Below, piece after piece: positions 1 to 11,194 of a DNA stretch of 64,000 bases (position 1 is the stretch's first letter; the number at the start of each line of letters is the position of its first letter). The position numbers and the translations under genes were made by a program. The notes beneath the pieces were generated by a model. The model searched no databases and was not told the DNA's origin. It saw only the letters and a list, made by a program, of their open reading frames with translations. Source of the DNA: Stomoxys calcitrans (taxonomy: Eukaryota > Arthropoda > Insecta > Diptera > Muscidae); contig NC_081554.1 of the NCBI RefSeq assembly GCF_963082655.1, positions 60,393,933 through 60,457,932 on the forward strand, written 5' to 3'.

Positions 1-540
1 TACAATGCTTTCATGACATTCGATAATATGTTAAACTTTTTCTATAGTTGTGTATCTTAGTCATTCCATTGCAGCAAGCAGCAACGAAAACAGTAGCGAA
101 ATATTTCACAAACCCCTATCCATTGTCTCAATGTAATTTATGACATTTCACATGCATTTTTTCATCATTGTATCGAATAATAAAAGGAAGGAGCTGTTGT
201 TTTATTGTTTACGTCATACCTTCCCATAGCTACTGTATTGTCTTTACTGCAAAAAAAAAATTTCAAGCAATGCAATTTAAAATCTAAAAACGCAAAGTCA
301 ATTTGTAGCGCGTGTTGCACATTTTCATAAATTGAATGTAATCTTGAGCTTTTTACCAACAATGACAAGTGGTAGTAGATTGTGGAAATTGAAAAAAAAA
401 ATCGCGAAAAAAAGAGAAAACTTTTAATAAAAACAAAAAAAAAAATTTCGAAAAATATGAAATATTAAATTAATTAAAAATAAAAAAATAATTAAAAATA
501 AAGGAAAAAATATATATTGTTTTTCTGGTAATAATCGAGC
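1..540. other. AT-rich non-coding sequence
   Basis: I see no gene here. The sequence is strongly AT-rich, with A runs near 250-260 and 390-520, and no open frame resembles a known family. Confidence 0.6.
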
Positions 541-544
541 TCGA

Positions 545-1080
545 GGTTTTAGGGTATTTTATACCCTCCATAGGATGGAGGGTAAAAAATATTTAAGTAT
601 AAGTGCCATATAGACCGATTTCCGGGTATAGGGTCATAGGCTATACAGTCGCATTTATTACCCGATTTCGCTGAAATTGAAAAAGTGAGTTGCAACAGGC
701 CTTTCGATATACGGGCCGATCCGCCGATTAAATGTCTTAAGTTCATAAAAAGCGCACTCATTAACCAATTTCGCTGGAACTTGAAACCGAGAGGTCTTTG
801 CATCCATGCCACATATGGTCTCGATAATGGGTCTTGTAGCTATAACAGGCGCATTTTCTTTATCAGATTTCTTTGAAATTGAATACGGTGAGTTGTACGA
901 AGCCTTCCGACACCCAAACCGAACATGTTAGCTGCCAATTAGACCGATCTGCCAGTTTAGGGTATTTAGCTTTTGATACCCGATTTCGCTGACATTTGAA
1001 ACTGGGACATGTATAGAGCTTTTAGGCATCTAAACCGAACATGATCCAAATCGGTCCATATTTGGATATAGCTATGAATA
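545..1080 (-). repeat. TATACCCTCC dispersed repeat, fragment
   Basis: This is a reverse-oriented fragment of the repeat that is fuller at 11195-12190. It starts with TATACCCTCC next to its own inverse (GGATGGAGGGTA), then shows the family's repeating phrases in reverse (CATATAGACCGAT, CCGATTTCGCTGAAATTGAA, GGTCATAGG-like segments) about every 150 bases. It runs directly into a LINE fragment near 1080. Non-coding; the short ORFs across it are chance. Confidence 0.7.
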
Positions 1081-2230
1081 TAGTGGAGTGTGAGGCAGCC
1101 ACTGCGGCTATGAGACTTAAGGCCATGGGAGAATGGATTGAGGATGGGAGCAGCTCATACCATCGCGGTATAATCGGGGCGACGATAGGAAACCTGGAAG
1201 GAAGGGAAGAGGTTTCCGATCTGATACCTGATATGAACCTTGAAGTCGAGTGCGAGGCACTGCTATCATCGGCACAGTTTTGGATTGACGGAACCCTAGT
1301 ATTGCCATCTGGAAGATCATGTTACACGGATGGATCAAATCTAGAGGACAGAGTGGTCCTGGGGGTTTACATTGAGAACCCAGGGACTGGGAACTGTTTT
1401 AGCAGGCGTAGATCCGGGCGATCACGGAATGCGTGAAGTGGTGTGGTGCTAACGCGAAGACGTCGAGTGTGAACATCTTTACCGACAGTAAAATTGCCAT
1501 AAAGGCAATAACAACCAGGACGGAAGGGTCACGAACAGTCTTGCAGTGTAAGAAGGAGATTAATGCCTTTTCTGAGGATGGCAAAATACGCATTGTTTGG
1601 GTGCCGGGCCATAACGGAGTAAGGGGAAATTAAAGGGCAGACGATTTGGCGGTGAAGGCCAGAGGACTGCCATAAATAAACATGTTTAACCCGAAGCCTC
1701 TCGAGTTGACGCAGTCCGAGTTAAGGGCGTGGGCGCCGAATGCGCATGCAACATTGTGGAACAGCGAAACGGTTGGTACGACGGCGAAAATCTTATAGGG
1801 GGATCCAGATCGTGAGAAGACGAGGCTATTATTGAAAGGAAGCAAGAAGGAGGTCAGTATAGCTATTGGTTTATAACGGGACACATAGGAATAGGAGCTC
1901 ACTTATGTGAAATAGGTGCGACAAGTGAAAGCATGTGTAGGGTAGGTGGGGAAGATGATGAGACGTTGGAGCATTTCCTTTATCATTGTCCGGCTTTCGC
2001 GTCTAACAGATACCGGCACTTAGGTGAAGACATGAACCAACTTAGGGGAGTGATATTGAAAACAATGAAAAATTTTGTAATTAGCAAGGAATTCCTAAAT
2101 TAAAATTTTCTTCTTAGAGGTTGATTTATAGTTTTTAGAGCGCACAACAAGCCGATTACTGGCTTAAGTGTATGTCCATAGTGGCATGGGGCGGGTAAAT
2201 ATCTGCACCCTCTTTTCAACCTAACCTAAT
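1081..2230 (+). mobile_element. LOA/I-like LINE, 3' fragment (RNase H and C-terminal zinc knuckle)
   Basis: A 5'-truncated non-LTR retrotransposon. An RNase H domain is visible across two frames: YTDGS (about 1330), then IFTDSKIAIKAI and WVPGHNGVRGN (1470-1630). An extra T near 1628 creates a stop after GVRGN compared with the copy at 42.67 kb. Downstream, a degraded CCHC-type segment (EDDETLEHFL) is followed by a tail ending CAACCTAACCTAA near 2230. RNase H after the RT domain is typical of the I, R1 and LOA lineages; the exact clade is inferred. Homologous fragments lie at 16.1, 41.7 and 49.3 kb. Not functional. Confidence 0.8.
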
Positions 2231-2435
2231 CTAGTGGAGATAATAAAACAGGATAATTAATTTATCCGCGATTAGAGTTAACTTTCATTAGATCATTATC
2301 GAAAACGTATTACAGAAACTTTTCTCTTTATAGGCAGAAACTAAATAGGATCAAGCAAATTTTTTTTCGGAATTGCTTCTAGTTTGTGCTTAAGAAATAA
2401 AACTGGATAATCCGTTTTTATGTGGGAGCAACATC

Positions 2436-2895
2436 AGGTTAGAGAAGGATTCAGACCATGCTTGACATGTACGTTGGATGTTATAGGAGAAATCATTACG
2501 CCAAATTTTAGGCAAATCAAATAAGAATTGCGCCCTCTAGAGGTCTAGGGAGTAAAATAGGGAGGTCGGATTATACATATGTGAGTTTTAACAGTCTATA
2601 GACTGGTTCAGACCATACTTGGAAAAATGGTGGAGTTCATAGGAGAAGTTATGCAAAATTTCAGTCAAATCGGATAAGAATTGCGCCTTTAAGAGGCCTA
2701 AGAAATACAATCTCATAAGATCGGTTTATATGGCAGCTATATATGGTTATGGACCGATTGGTACTATACTTGACAAAAACTTTGGAGGTTATAAAAGTAA
2801 CAGATTTGCAAAAGTTTAGCCAAATAGGATGAGAATCGCGCCCTCTAGAGGATCAAGAATCGAGATCGGTTTACATGGAGGCTTTATAAAGAGAT
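2436..2895 (+). repeat. TATACCCTCC-family repeat, internal units
   Basis: Three degenerate units of about 150-166 bases, each carrying AATCGGATAAGAATTGCGCC, a CTCTAGAGG-like phrase and GATCGGTTTATATGG. The terminal TATACCCTCC motif is missing, so this is an internal fragment. The following bases (2960-3105) hold a purine-rich GGAGCG-type stretch with A runs. Confidence 0.65.
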
Positions 2896-3104
2896 AGTCC
2901 GATATAGACGGCGATCAAGAATATTGATCGAATTGAAGTTGTACATTGCTTGATGTTGTAATCGTAAGGGCAAAAAAAATATTTTAATCTCTTGCCCTAT
3001 GAAGCTGTGAAAAATAGTCAATTTAATTGTAAAGGAGCGAGAACGGAGCGGAACAAAAAAAAAAAATTGCCGGAGCAAAAAAAAGGTACCCGCTCCGGAT
3101 CCCT

Positions 3105-3480
3105 GCTTATTATTACAAAGTCATCAGCATAGTATAAGAACTTCAGACATTTGTCGGATTCGAGTAAGGAAAGCTAATTATAAACAATTGGAAATAAAAC
3201 TAAAGAAATTGGTGAACCCTGGTGTATACCATTGGAAAGGTTATTGAGTACGGAACTGTATGCTCCAACTTTTACCTTAATATTCCTATTAGTTAATTAG
3301 TTATTTATACATTAAAAATATTGGGTTCGATACTTCATTCCTCCAATCGATTGAGAACGGAATGTAAACCAATCGTATCATAAGCTTTTGTAATGTCAAG
3401 AGATTGGCACTATTATGTTTCATTATTTTGGAAGTCATCATTAAGATCCTTTAAGATCTTCTAGCAACAGAAGTATAAAC
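3105..3480 (-). pseudogene. I-like LINE reverse transcriptase relic
   Basis: Too broken to appear as one long ORF, but translating the minus strand gives three ordered RT motifs: SLDITKAYDTI near 3390 (the first catalytic aspartate block), GIHQGSPISLVLF near 3220-3190, and YYADDFVII near 3130-3110 (the YXDD catalytic box). The phrase after the QGSP motif, with a YNKLS-like segment, resembles I-type elements. Stops and frameshifts separate the blocks. The motif order and spacing make an RT origin likely; the clade is an inference. Confidence 0.65.
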
Positions 3481-5394
3481 ACCATACACCATACTGCCTT
3501 GGAGAACATTATTACGAGTAAAATTAAAGTGCCAGTGTTTAAAAACTAAAATTTTCAGAATTAAATACTAGGACGCAATTTTTCGAAATAATATTTTAAG
3601 ATCCTGAAAATGTCTATTAAACTTTAAGCTTTCTTCTATTTCGCCCACCCCAAGCTTCATTTCATATTTAAGTCGCCAGAATGTCTATATATCACAACAA
3701 TCTGTTTGACGTACTCCCTTAACAACATTTACTTTTTGTTGTGTTTACACAAAACTCTGATGTCAACCAATTAAATAACAATTATTAATTACACACTCAT
3801 GAAATTCTATAGAATTGTTATTTAAAAAAAAAAGAACAAAAAACTGAAACACAAATTGGAGACACAAAGTCTACGAAATCGCTCCAATGCACATTTGAAC
3901 GAGGCGGGGAATGTTATTTAAAATGTAATTCAGATATGGTGAAACGACGTTATGATAATAATCATGATAATGTGAAATAAATATTCTACGAATTTATGTG
4001 ATGAAATAGTAACCGGAAGCATTTCATATGAAGTTAGAAATTCTTAAAAATTGCAAGTAATGAGAATTAAGTTGTACTGAAGCAAACTTAAAAACGTTAA
4101 GAAATAAATTAGAAATGTAGAAATAATTTCAAGGGTGATAGATGGTATAAAAAAGTTGTTAAGCTGGCTTTATGCATCGACGTAGAGAAATTGATGATGC
4201 AAAATCAATAAAGGTTCAAATAAAGAGAGGAATACCAAAAAGGCATAGAAAATGACTTTGTGTAATCGAAAACTGCAGTTGCATCAGCTGTTATTGTAAG
4301 GATAAGGATACTAAAAAACAAGCTTTTCCCTTAAGATTTTGCTCCTTCTACTATCTGATAAAATACCCAACATAAGATGCGATTACGAGATCCAATAAAG
4401 ATCCAAATAAAGTGAGGTATACTAAAAAAACCCAAGAAAAGATTTTGTGTGATGGAAATCTGTATTTGCATAAGACAGCTGTCATTTTAAGGATATTAAT
4501 CACCATTATTCTCTAACCATTCAGCTTTCCATCCTACCTGATCAAACAGTCAAATTATTTTCTTAAATTCCCACAACCGCTCTTCAGAGAATATTTCTTA
4601 GATTTTTTTTATGTTTTGTCTTTAAAGCTAATATTTTTAAAATTTCCTCGAAATTTCGTTATTAACAAACAAAACCGCTCTTCAGAGAAAATTTTTTAGT
4701 TTTTTTTTTTTTGAAATTTTGTCTTTAAAGCAAATATTTCTAAAATTTTCTGGAAATTTCGTTTTTAACAAAGCCTTTCTAAAAAATTCTTTTGTAGAGA
4801 AAATTCCATAGAAATTTTGATTTTCGAAAATATGCCTTAGGAACTTTGTATCAGATAAAATTTCCTTAAACTTTTGTTATTAATGAACATTTCTTAGAAA
4901 TTGAGTTTTTAAGGATTTATTTTTGAGATAGAGACTTGTTCTTAAATCCAGCTTTGACTAAACTTACCCCACTTATAAATTTCAATATAATATATCTTAC
5001 CCCATAGTTCAACTTACTTTTACTACATCTCTACAACACATGTCATCAGTGGTACATACCTGGAAAAGATAAAAATATTATTTGTGAAAAATATGTTTTT
5101 GTAAAATTTTAAAGAAAGTATTAAAACACAGACACAAAAAGGGAAGTGTAAACACATGTAAGTAAAATCCCAAAAACTGTGAAATAAAGGAAACACATCA
5201 ACTAAACTCTAAACTCACATAAAAAAAATTAGATAAAGAAATGAAGAAAGACACAAAGTTAAGGAAAAAAGACCTATTGCCTCTTAAACAAATCTTTGGT
5301 ACACACCAAGGTCAAATAAAAATGGTAACATATAAAGAATCCAAAAAAGTTGTAGAGTGGCTGTCAATAATGGTTATTAACCATACCTAAATGA
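3481..5394. other. AT-rich non-coding sequence with small tandem duplications
   Basis: No gene is visible. Two diverged copies of a segment of about 190 bases lie at 4185-4320 and 4385-4500 (shared GATCCAAATAAAG-like and TTTGTGT..GGAAA.CTG phrases). The rest is low-complexity A/T sequence. Confidence 0.5.
4575..4775. repeat. 98-bp tandem duplication
   Basis: The phrase CCGCTCTTCAGAGAA occurs at about 4576 and 4674, each time followed by a T run, TTTGTCTTTAAAGC and GAAATTTCGTT, so two units of about 98 bases sit head to tail. Confidence 0.7.
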
Positions 5395-5811
5395 AGAGTG
5401 TACACGCATGAAAATAAAATGTTTGGGACTTTTTTCCAACAGACAAAATACTTTATATACGAAGTTTTTCTTTTATTGTAACTGTGTTAAGTTTCGCTTC
5501 AACATATCAAATGTTTGCCATAATGAAACTTACTATCCTTGTTTATTATAAACCATTTAGCAGTTTCGCCTACGGTAACATGATTCATCCTTTTCTGTAA
5601 AACCAAAAACCCCTTAATGATAAAAGTGTTTCGACAGCTCGAAACGATTATTCGTTTACAGGACTAATAATTATTCTCCTGGTCTCTTCTACTAGAGAGA
5701 AAGGGTGAGTTTTTCAACTTTAGATCAGTGATGACAAAAAATACTCACACTATTGCACATTACTATGTAAGTACACAAAAAAAATAGTACCAAGCAAGCC
5801 AATGGGCTTGC

Positions 5812-6308
5812 ACATAATTGCGTTAGTGTGCTCATCACTGGTATAGACACATTCTCACATACAACATTTTTCCCTTTTTTTAGTAAGCAGTCAGTATGTT
5901 GTGCAGCTCGGTCGAGTCCAATGATAAACTTTGTAAACACACAATTTTTAAAGTTTCGCCTTATGTACCAAAATGGTGGTATATCCAATGGCAAAAATCA
6001 TCAGATCAATAGACAAATGCCTACCAGGTACAAGACAACACAACAAGAATTTCTAACACATAATTGCGTCAGTGTGCTCATTACTCGTATAGACACATTC
6101 TCACACACAACACTTTCCTCTTTTTTTGGTAAGCAAAGAGCAGTCAGTATGTTCTGCAGCTCGGTCGAGTCAAGATGGTAATCTCTGTAAAACAAAATAT
6201 TTGAAGTTTCGCCTTAGGTACAAAAATGATGGTATATCCAATGAAAAAATCATTAGACCAACAGACAAATGGCTGCCAGGTACAAGACAACAAAACAAGA
6301 ATTTCTAA
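5812..6308. repeat. Tandem duplication of about 250 bp inside the TIR element
   Basis: Units at about 5812-6056 and 6057-6308 share CATAATTGCGT.AGTGTGCTCAT, TATAGACACATTCTCACA, GCAGCTCGGTCGAGT, GTTTCGCCTTA, and CAGGTACAAGACAACA in order. The homologous region at 41.1-41.4 kb has only one unit, so the duplication arose in this copy. Confidence 0.8.
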
Positions 6309-6571
6309 GACACTTACATTGTTTGGTAATATTTACGCGATAAAGAAATATCCATTCCAAAGAATTTAAATATGGGAAGACAAAAAAAAGTATTTTTTTG
6401 TATTTATTTATACAGCAGATCATAATACAACACCATAGTGGAGTTGTTCGACAATGGAATGTTTTTAATATAATTGTGTAACATAACATCGAAATTAATC
6501 CAAATTAACTCTGAAAGAGTTTGAATGACCAACTGAGATCTGCTTAGATTTGGTAACAAAATTTGAGTTTG

Positions 6572-7288
6572 GGGCTCAAGGAGCAAAATCGGGACATCGG
6601 TTTATATGGGAGCTATATAAAGCTATAGATCGATTCAGACCATATTGGACACGTATGTTGTTGGTCACGGGAGAAGATGTTGTACAAAATTTCTGCCAAG
6701 TCTAGAGGATCAAGAAGTCAAAATCTCAGATCGGTTTATATGTACAAATTTTCGCCATACTTGGCTGTTATTGGAAATAAAAACAAAACACCTCATGCAA
6801 AATTTCAGCCAAATCGGATGAGAATTACGCCCTCCAGCGGCTCAAGAATTCAAGACTCAGGATCTGTTTATATGGCAGCTTTATCAGGTTATGAGCCGAT
6901 TTGAACCATACTCAGCACAGTTGTTGGAAGCGATTCAAAAACAAATTGGACGAGAATTGCGCCCTCTTGAGGCTCAAGAAATCAGGATCCAAGATCGGTA
7001 TATCTGTGAGCTATATCAAAACGTAGACCGACTTGGCCCATTTACAATCCCAACCGACCTACACTAATAAAAAGTATTTGTGCAAAATTTCAAGCTCCTA
7101 GCTTTATTCCTTCCAAAGTTAGCGTGCTTTCGACAGGGAGACGGACGGACGGACATGGCTAGATCGACTTAAAATGACATGAAGATCAAGAATATATATA
7201 CTTCATGGGATCGTAGACGCATATTTCGAGGTGTTACACACAGAATGAAGAAATTAGTATACGTCCATCCTATGATGGAGGGTATAAA
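6572..7288 (+). repeat. TATACCCTCC-family repeat (GCGCCCTC subtype), nested
   Basis: Internal units with ATCGGTTTATATGGGAGCTA and AATTGCGCCCTC phrases are followed by the family's conserved 3' part: ACGGACGGACATGGCTAGAT (about 7144), AAGAATATATATACTTCATG, and the end GATGGAGGGTATAAAA (7275-7288). The upstream end abuts the TIR element just after TTGAGTTTG, where the other copy of that element also breaks. Confidence 0.75.
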
Positions 7289-7550
7289 AAGAATATACTC
7301 TGATATAAGCATGACGTTAAATTAATTTATAAATAAAGAAAAACTATTTGAAACTCCGAAAAACATGTTTTATATATCGAGAATGAAAAGTATTGTCAGC
7401 GTTAAAAAAAAAACTTTGTATATGTCACAACTTTATTGCCAAAAAACATTTACTTTTATCGTAAACAAAGTCCAACATTTTTAGAAAATAAATTTACTTG
7501 GCGAACATTTTCTTTATGTGAAACGAATTACTTTTTTGCGTGTACACTCT

Positions 7551-8334
7551 AGATATTTATTATTGTTAATGCTAAATTTTGAAGATTTTTGGAAAGAATT
7601 AACTTAGCTTTTATTATCTCTTATTCACATATTCTACTTACAATGATTGCATTGCAGTTTTCTTGGAAAATATGTTTTGTATTTCCTTATGCATGAAGTG
7701 TTCCTATAAGCAGTATTTGTAGCGCTTATTGAGCACCTAAGTTATAATAAATAACTATGACATGATTGAACAACCTGATCTTTTGCTAAAAATCACTTTC
7801 ATTGAATACTGAATCTTAAGACTAGGTGCTTGCTTAAGCCATTTCCATTGTAACAATCCGTAATTACTACCCTAGCGATCACGAAAAGTATAATTTATTA
7901 CAATGATTATAAAAATTTATTGCCAATCCATTTCAGAATAAAAACACTCCTCCTTTGTTTATTTCAATTTTGTTTTCAAAATTCTTCAAAAGCAACAATT
8001 GTGATAATTAAATGTTCGAGTTTTTACCATACTAATCACTTTTCAGTTCAAATTCTACAGCAGAAACAAAAATGCATTCAACTGCAAGAAACTGGTTCAA
8101 ACTGGATCAGCACACTGCTGACTGAAACCAAATTTAATTTAAAATCCAAACCTCGAAGAACATGTTTACCATAAAATCGCAATAAAAAGTAAGAAGATGG
8201 TGATTTGAAAACAAACAAAAATGCAGTGCCTCTCCCTCCTTTAACTTAGTAAACCACTACAGCTGTGAAGAATATTTGGTTAATCTGGCATAAATTTTTT
8301 TAAAGATTAAAAAGGAGTCAAAGTGTTGTAAAAA
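7551..8334. other. AT-rich non-coding sequence
   Basis: I see nothing recognisable. An 84-codon open frame at 7920-8174 lacks similarity to anything I know and has the composition of random AT-rich sequence. Confidence 0.5.
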
Positions 8335-8600
8335 AATACCTCTAAAGGATCACGAAGTCAAATTTGGCGATCGGTTTATATGGAGCTATATCAGCTTGTG
8401 GACTGATTTGGACCATATTTCCCACAGCTGTTGGAATTCATAGCAAAGCTTTGCGTGCAAATTCCACAAAATCGGGAGGTAAAGATGCTCAAGATGACAA
8501 ATTTTAAGATCGGTTTACATGGTTATTGACAGATTCTATAGTTAGAACCCAAAACAAAACACCTTATGCAAAATTTCAGTCAAATTGGTTCACTGAGTAC
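8335..8600 (+). repeat. TATACCCTCC-family repeat fragment
   Basis: Family phrases GATCGGTTTATATGG, GAGCTATATCAG, CACAGCTGTTGGAATTCATA and CTTATGCAAAATTTCAGTCA appear in the usual order. Both ends are missing. Confidence 0.65.
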
Positions 8601-8774
8601 GTAGTACAATATACGCCAATCAGCGATCCTTTTTTGGCTATGGTTCGAAGAAGTTCTTAGCATCATCTAACCAGTCTCAGCCTTCAGCTTCACTGGCCTA
8701 TCCACATATATCATGACATTTTGATTGGGGCATGGCTTTAGCACTAACATTATATCAGTACACTTAGGACTACG

Positions 8775-8890
8775 TATGCCTCAATCCCATGGCAGCAGGT
8801 TGTACATACCGAATTGGCCCGATGTAGTCTTTCATCGGCAAGGGCTGCCGCCTCAGTATAAAACACACTGCTACAACAACAACAAGACCT
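8775..8890 (+). mobile_element. Short retroposon-like repeat with ACAACA tail
   Basis: A segment of about 110 bases beginning TCAATCCCATGGCAGCAGG and ending in (ACA)n is repeated in inverse orientation at 29930-30045. The trinucleotide tail at one end suggests a retroposed origin. I cannot assign a family. Confidence 0.5.
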
Positions 8891-8989
8891 AAAAAAGGAC
8901 CAAAAGCCTATATAATTCCTTGATTCCAAAGAATTGAATATCATCGCTCCCAACCAATTTAAAACCATCCGTGTGTACATAAAGGAAGG

Positions 8990-10480
8990 GCTTTTAGGCC
9001 CAGAGATCCCTACGGGAAAAGGAACACCAACCCGTTTGTACGGAAGAACTCACGTCGCATCTCCGTCTCCCAGCAGAACAAAAGAATTCCCAAAGTTAAA
9101 GGGGCGCTGAGTACCTGACTCCCTAAGTATTAAGACGATCTTGTTGCCAGCAAAGGCCTTAGATGGAGAATGACATTCTTTCGCGGCGCTCTTTCTTGTT
9201 TCAAAGATCAGCACTGTCCTATATCTTCTCCATCATTTTGTGAAGGATACAGTTGTCCAAAGCCTGAAGCCACACCAGACATTCGTAGGTAAGAGTCCGT
9301 AAATATCCAGTGTACCGTCCCCCATCTAATTGCACAACTCTTTCCTATCAAGTTGACACAGTAATAGAGAGCATTCAGTCCCTTTTTTGACTCTTTCCTC
9401 GATTTTCGTTTTTCAGCTCAGTTTCAGGACAAGAATCACAACAAGTTACTAGGCTCTTGGGAGAGTGACAGCTCCAACCCATCCAGGATAGGCCCCCGTA
9501 AAAGCAACACTAATTGAGCTTAAAAAAATCGTAGAGGGTACAAAATATTGGCATATTGACGTCAAATATGGTCGCAGAGACAGAGAACAGCACTGTCCTA
9601 TACCTTCTACATCATTTTACAGCTATTCGTTGTAGCCACCGTAGCGCAGAGGTTAGCATGTCAGCCTATGTCGCTGAACGCCTGGGTTCGAATCCCGGCG
9701 AGACCATCAGAAAAAATTTTCAACGGTTGTTTTTCCCTCCTAATGCTGGCAACATTTGTGAGGTACTATGCCATATAAAACTTCTCTCCAAAGAGGTGTC
9801 GCACTGCGGCACGCCGTTCAGACTCGACAATAAAAACGAGGCCCCTTACCATTGAGCTTAAACTTGAATCGGACTGCACTCATTAATATGTGAGAAGTTT
9901 GCCCCTGTTCCTTAATGGAATATTCATGGGCAAAATTTTCAATTTACAGTTATTCAAAGCCTAAAGCCAGACCAGAGGCTCGTAGGTAAGAATTGGCCAA
10001 ACTACTGCCGTAAACTTTTAGTGTACCGTCCCCCATTTAATTGTACAGCTCTTTCCTATCAAGATGACATAGTAGTAGCATTCAGTCCCTTTTTTGACTC
10101 TTTCCTCGATTTTCGTTTTTCAGCTCAGTTTCAGGTCAAGAATCACAACAAAATACTAGGACCTTGGGAGAATGAAAGCTAAAACCCATCCAGGATAGGC
10201 CCTCGTAAAGGCAACACTAATTGAGTTCATAAACATATATGGCTAAAAAAATCGTAGAGGGTACAAAATATTGGCATATTAACTTCAAATATGGTCGCAG
10301 AGACACTGATAATACAGAACGCAGTAAAGTCGCAAATAGGCCGAGAAATGCCATTATATCCTCGTTTTGAATTATACAACACTGCCATGCATTTGTGAAG
10401 AGACAAAAACGAGATTCAGTCAATAAAATTTGCAGCTCAAAGATTTCATCAATATCGGAGGCAGAAGAGATCACGGCGTA
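8990..10480 (-). pseudogene. LINE reverse-transcriptase 3' part, tandemly duplicated
   Basis: Read on the minus strand, short frames resemble the end of a LINE RT domain: ERVKKGLNAL (about 10085), YECLVWLQALDN (about 9260), then VQRTVLI-like text, a pattern common between the catalytic box and RNase H of R1/LOA/I elements. A block of about 350 bases occurs twice (9205-9587, and 9588-10330 with a SINE inside it), sharing CCCTTTTTTGACTCTTTCCT, CATCCAGGATAGGCCC and AAATCGTAGAGGGTACAAAA. Frameshifts and stops throughout; dead. Confidence 0.55.
9629..9942 (+). mobile_element. tRNA-headed SINE (family 1), full length
   Basis: The head has both internal RNA polymerase III promoter boxes: A box TAGCGCAGAGG and B box GGTTCGAATCC. 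The body (TGCTGGCAACATTTGTGAGG, GTCGCACTGCGGCACGCCGT, GGACTGCACTCATTAATATG) recurs in five more copies in this window. A 13-base target-site duplication, TTTACAG(C/T)TATTC, flanks it at 9616-9628 and 9943-9955, which fixes the ends and the length at 314 bases. The acceptor-stem halves do not pair, so this is not a working tRNA gene. Confidence 0.85.
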
Positions 10481-11194
10481 AGCTGCAGTCTTATCTAAAC
10501 TTTTAAAACTTGCTACAATTTTCCTCTCTAATGTAAAATTTTTATCAGTCAGTCAATGTACCTTGGCAATGCGTATCATCATTAAAAGCACATGATGGTG
10601 GTAACGCATTGGTTTTTTTTTTTTTTTTTTGAAGAGCAAAATCCAAAAAAACTTTATAAACTCCAAACACAAAACACACATTTTTTATGGCCATTTTTAA
10701 TGGAGCAATACGACGTCATTGTGCCAAAAATAAAATGTGATGTGTTAGAGGCTTTGCAAAAGTAAGACCCCCACAATCCATCCATATAAAGTTACCAGGG
10801 CAATGAATGATGCGACGCAGTTAAAAGCTTTTGAGAAATGGGTTTTGCTATGTAATACTTTGCTGCATGCAATATTGCAAGATCCAAAAAACCAAAAATG
10901 TTATTAATAATTGTGCTCTTGACATTCAAGAAAATAAAAAGGGGAGAAGAAACAAAAATAAAATACAAAAAAAAGGGAAACACAGAAAAGTGAAGAAACT
11001 TTAAGGGTTTGCCAAAAAGTAATACAGCCTAAAATATTACCTACAACTTTTGCGAAAACAAAACAAATAAAAGTATCGTCAGCCAAATAATGATGATGAT
11101 GCTACGGGAATTGCTGAGTGACGTCATAGAAAATGAGCTCAGTGGGGAAGAATAAATGAAGAAATGTTTAAAAAACATTAAAAAAAAACTTTTA
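10481..11194. other. AT-rich non-coding sequence
   Basis: No gene seen. An 18-base T run lies at 10613-10630 and A-rich stretches at 10900-11010 create long but meaningless open frames on the minus strand. Confidence 0.5.

Larger units (their letters stand above)
5395..7550. mobile_element. Unclassified DNA element with 14-bp terminal inverted repeats
   Basis: The left end AGAGTGTACACGCA (5395-5408) is matched exactly in reverse complement at 7537-7550 (TGCGTGTACACTCT). The first 1.1 kb is repeated, diverged, at 40765-41680, which supports a mobile unit. Both copies share a start rich in TTTTCTTTTATTGTAACTG, a TACTAGAGA segment and a downstream AGATCTGCTTA. I found no transposase, so it would be non-autonomous. 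The flanking bases show no clear target-site duplication. A TATACCCTCC repeat (6572-7288) is inserted in it. Confidence 0.6.

Noticed and set aside
9629..9710. tRNA gene (A and B boxes present)
   Set aside because: The acceptor arms do not pair, and the same head occurs on six copies with a shared non-tRNA body, so it is a SINE head.
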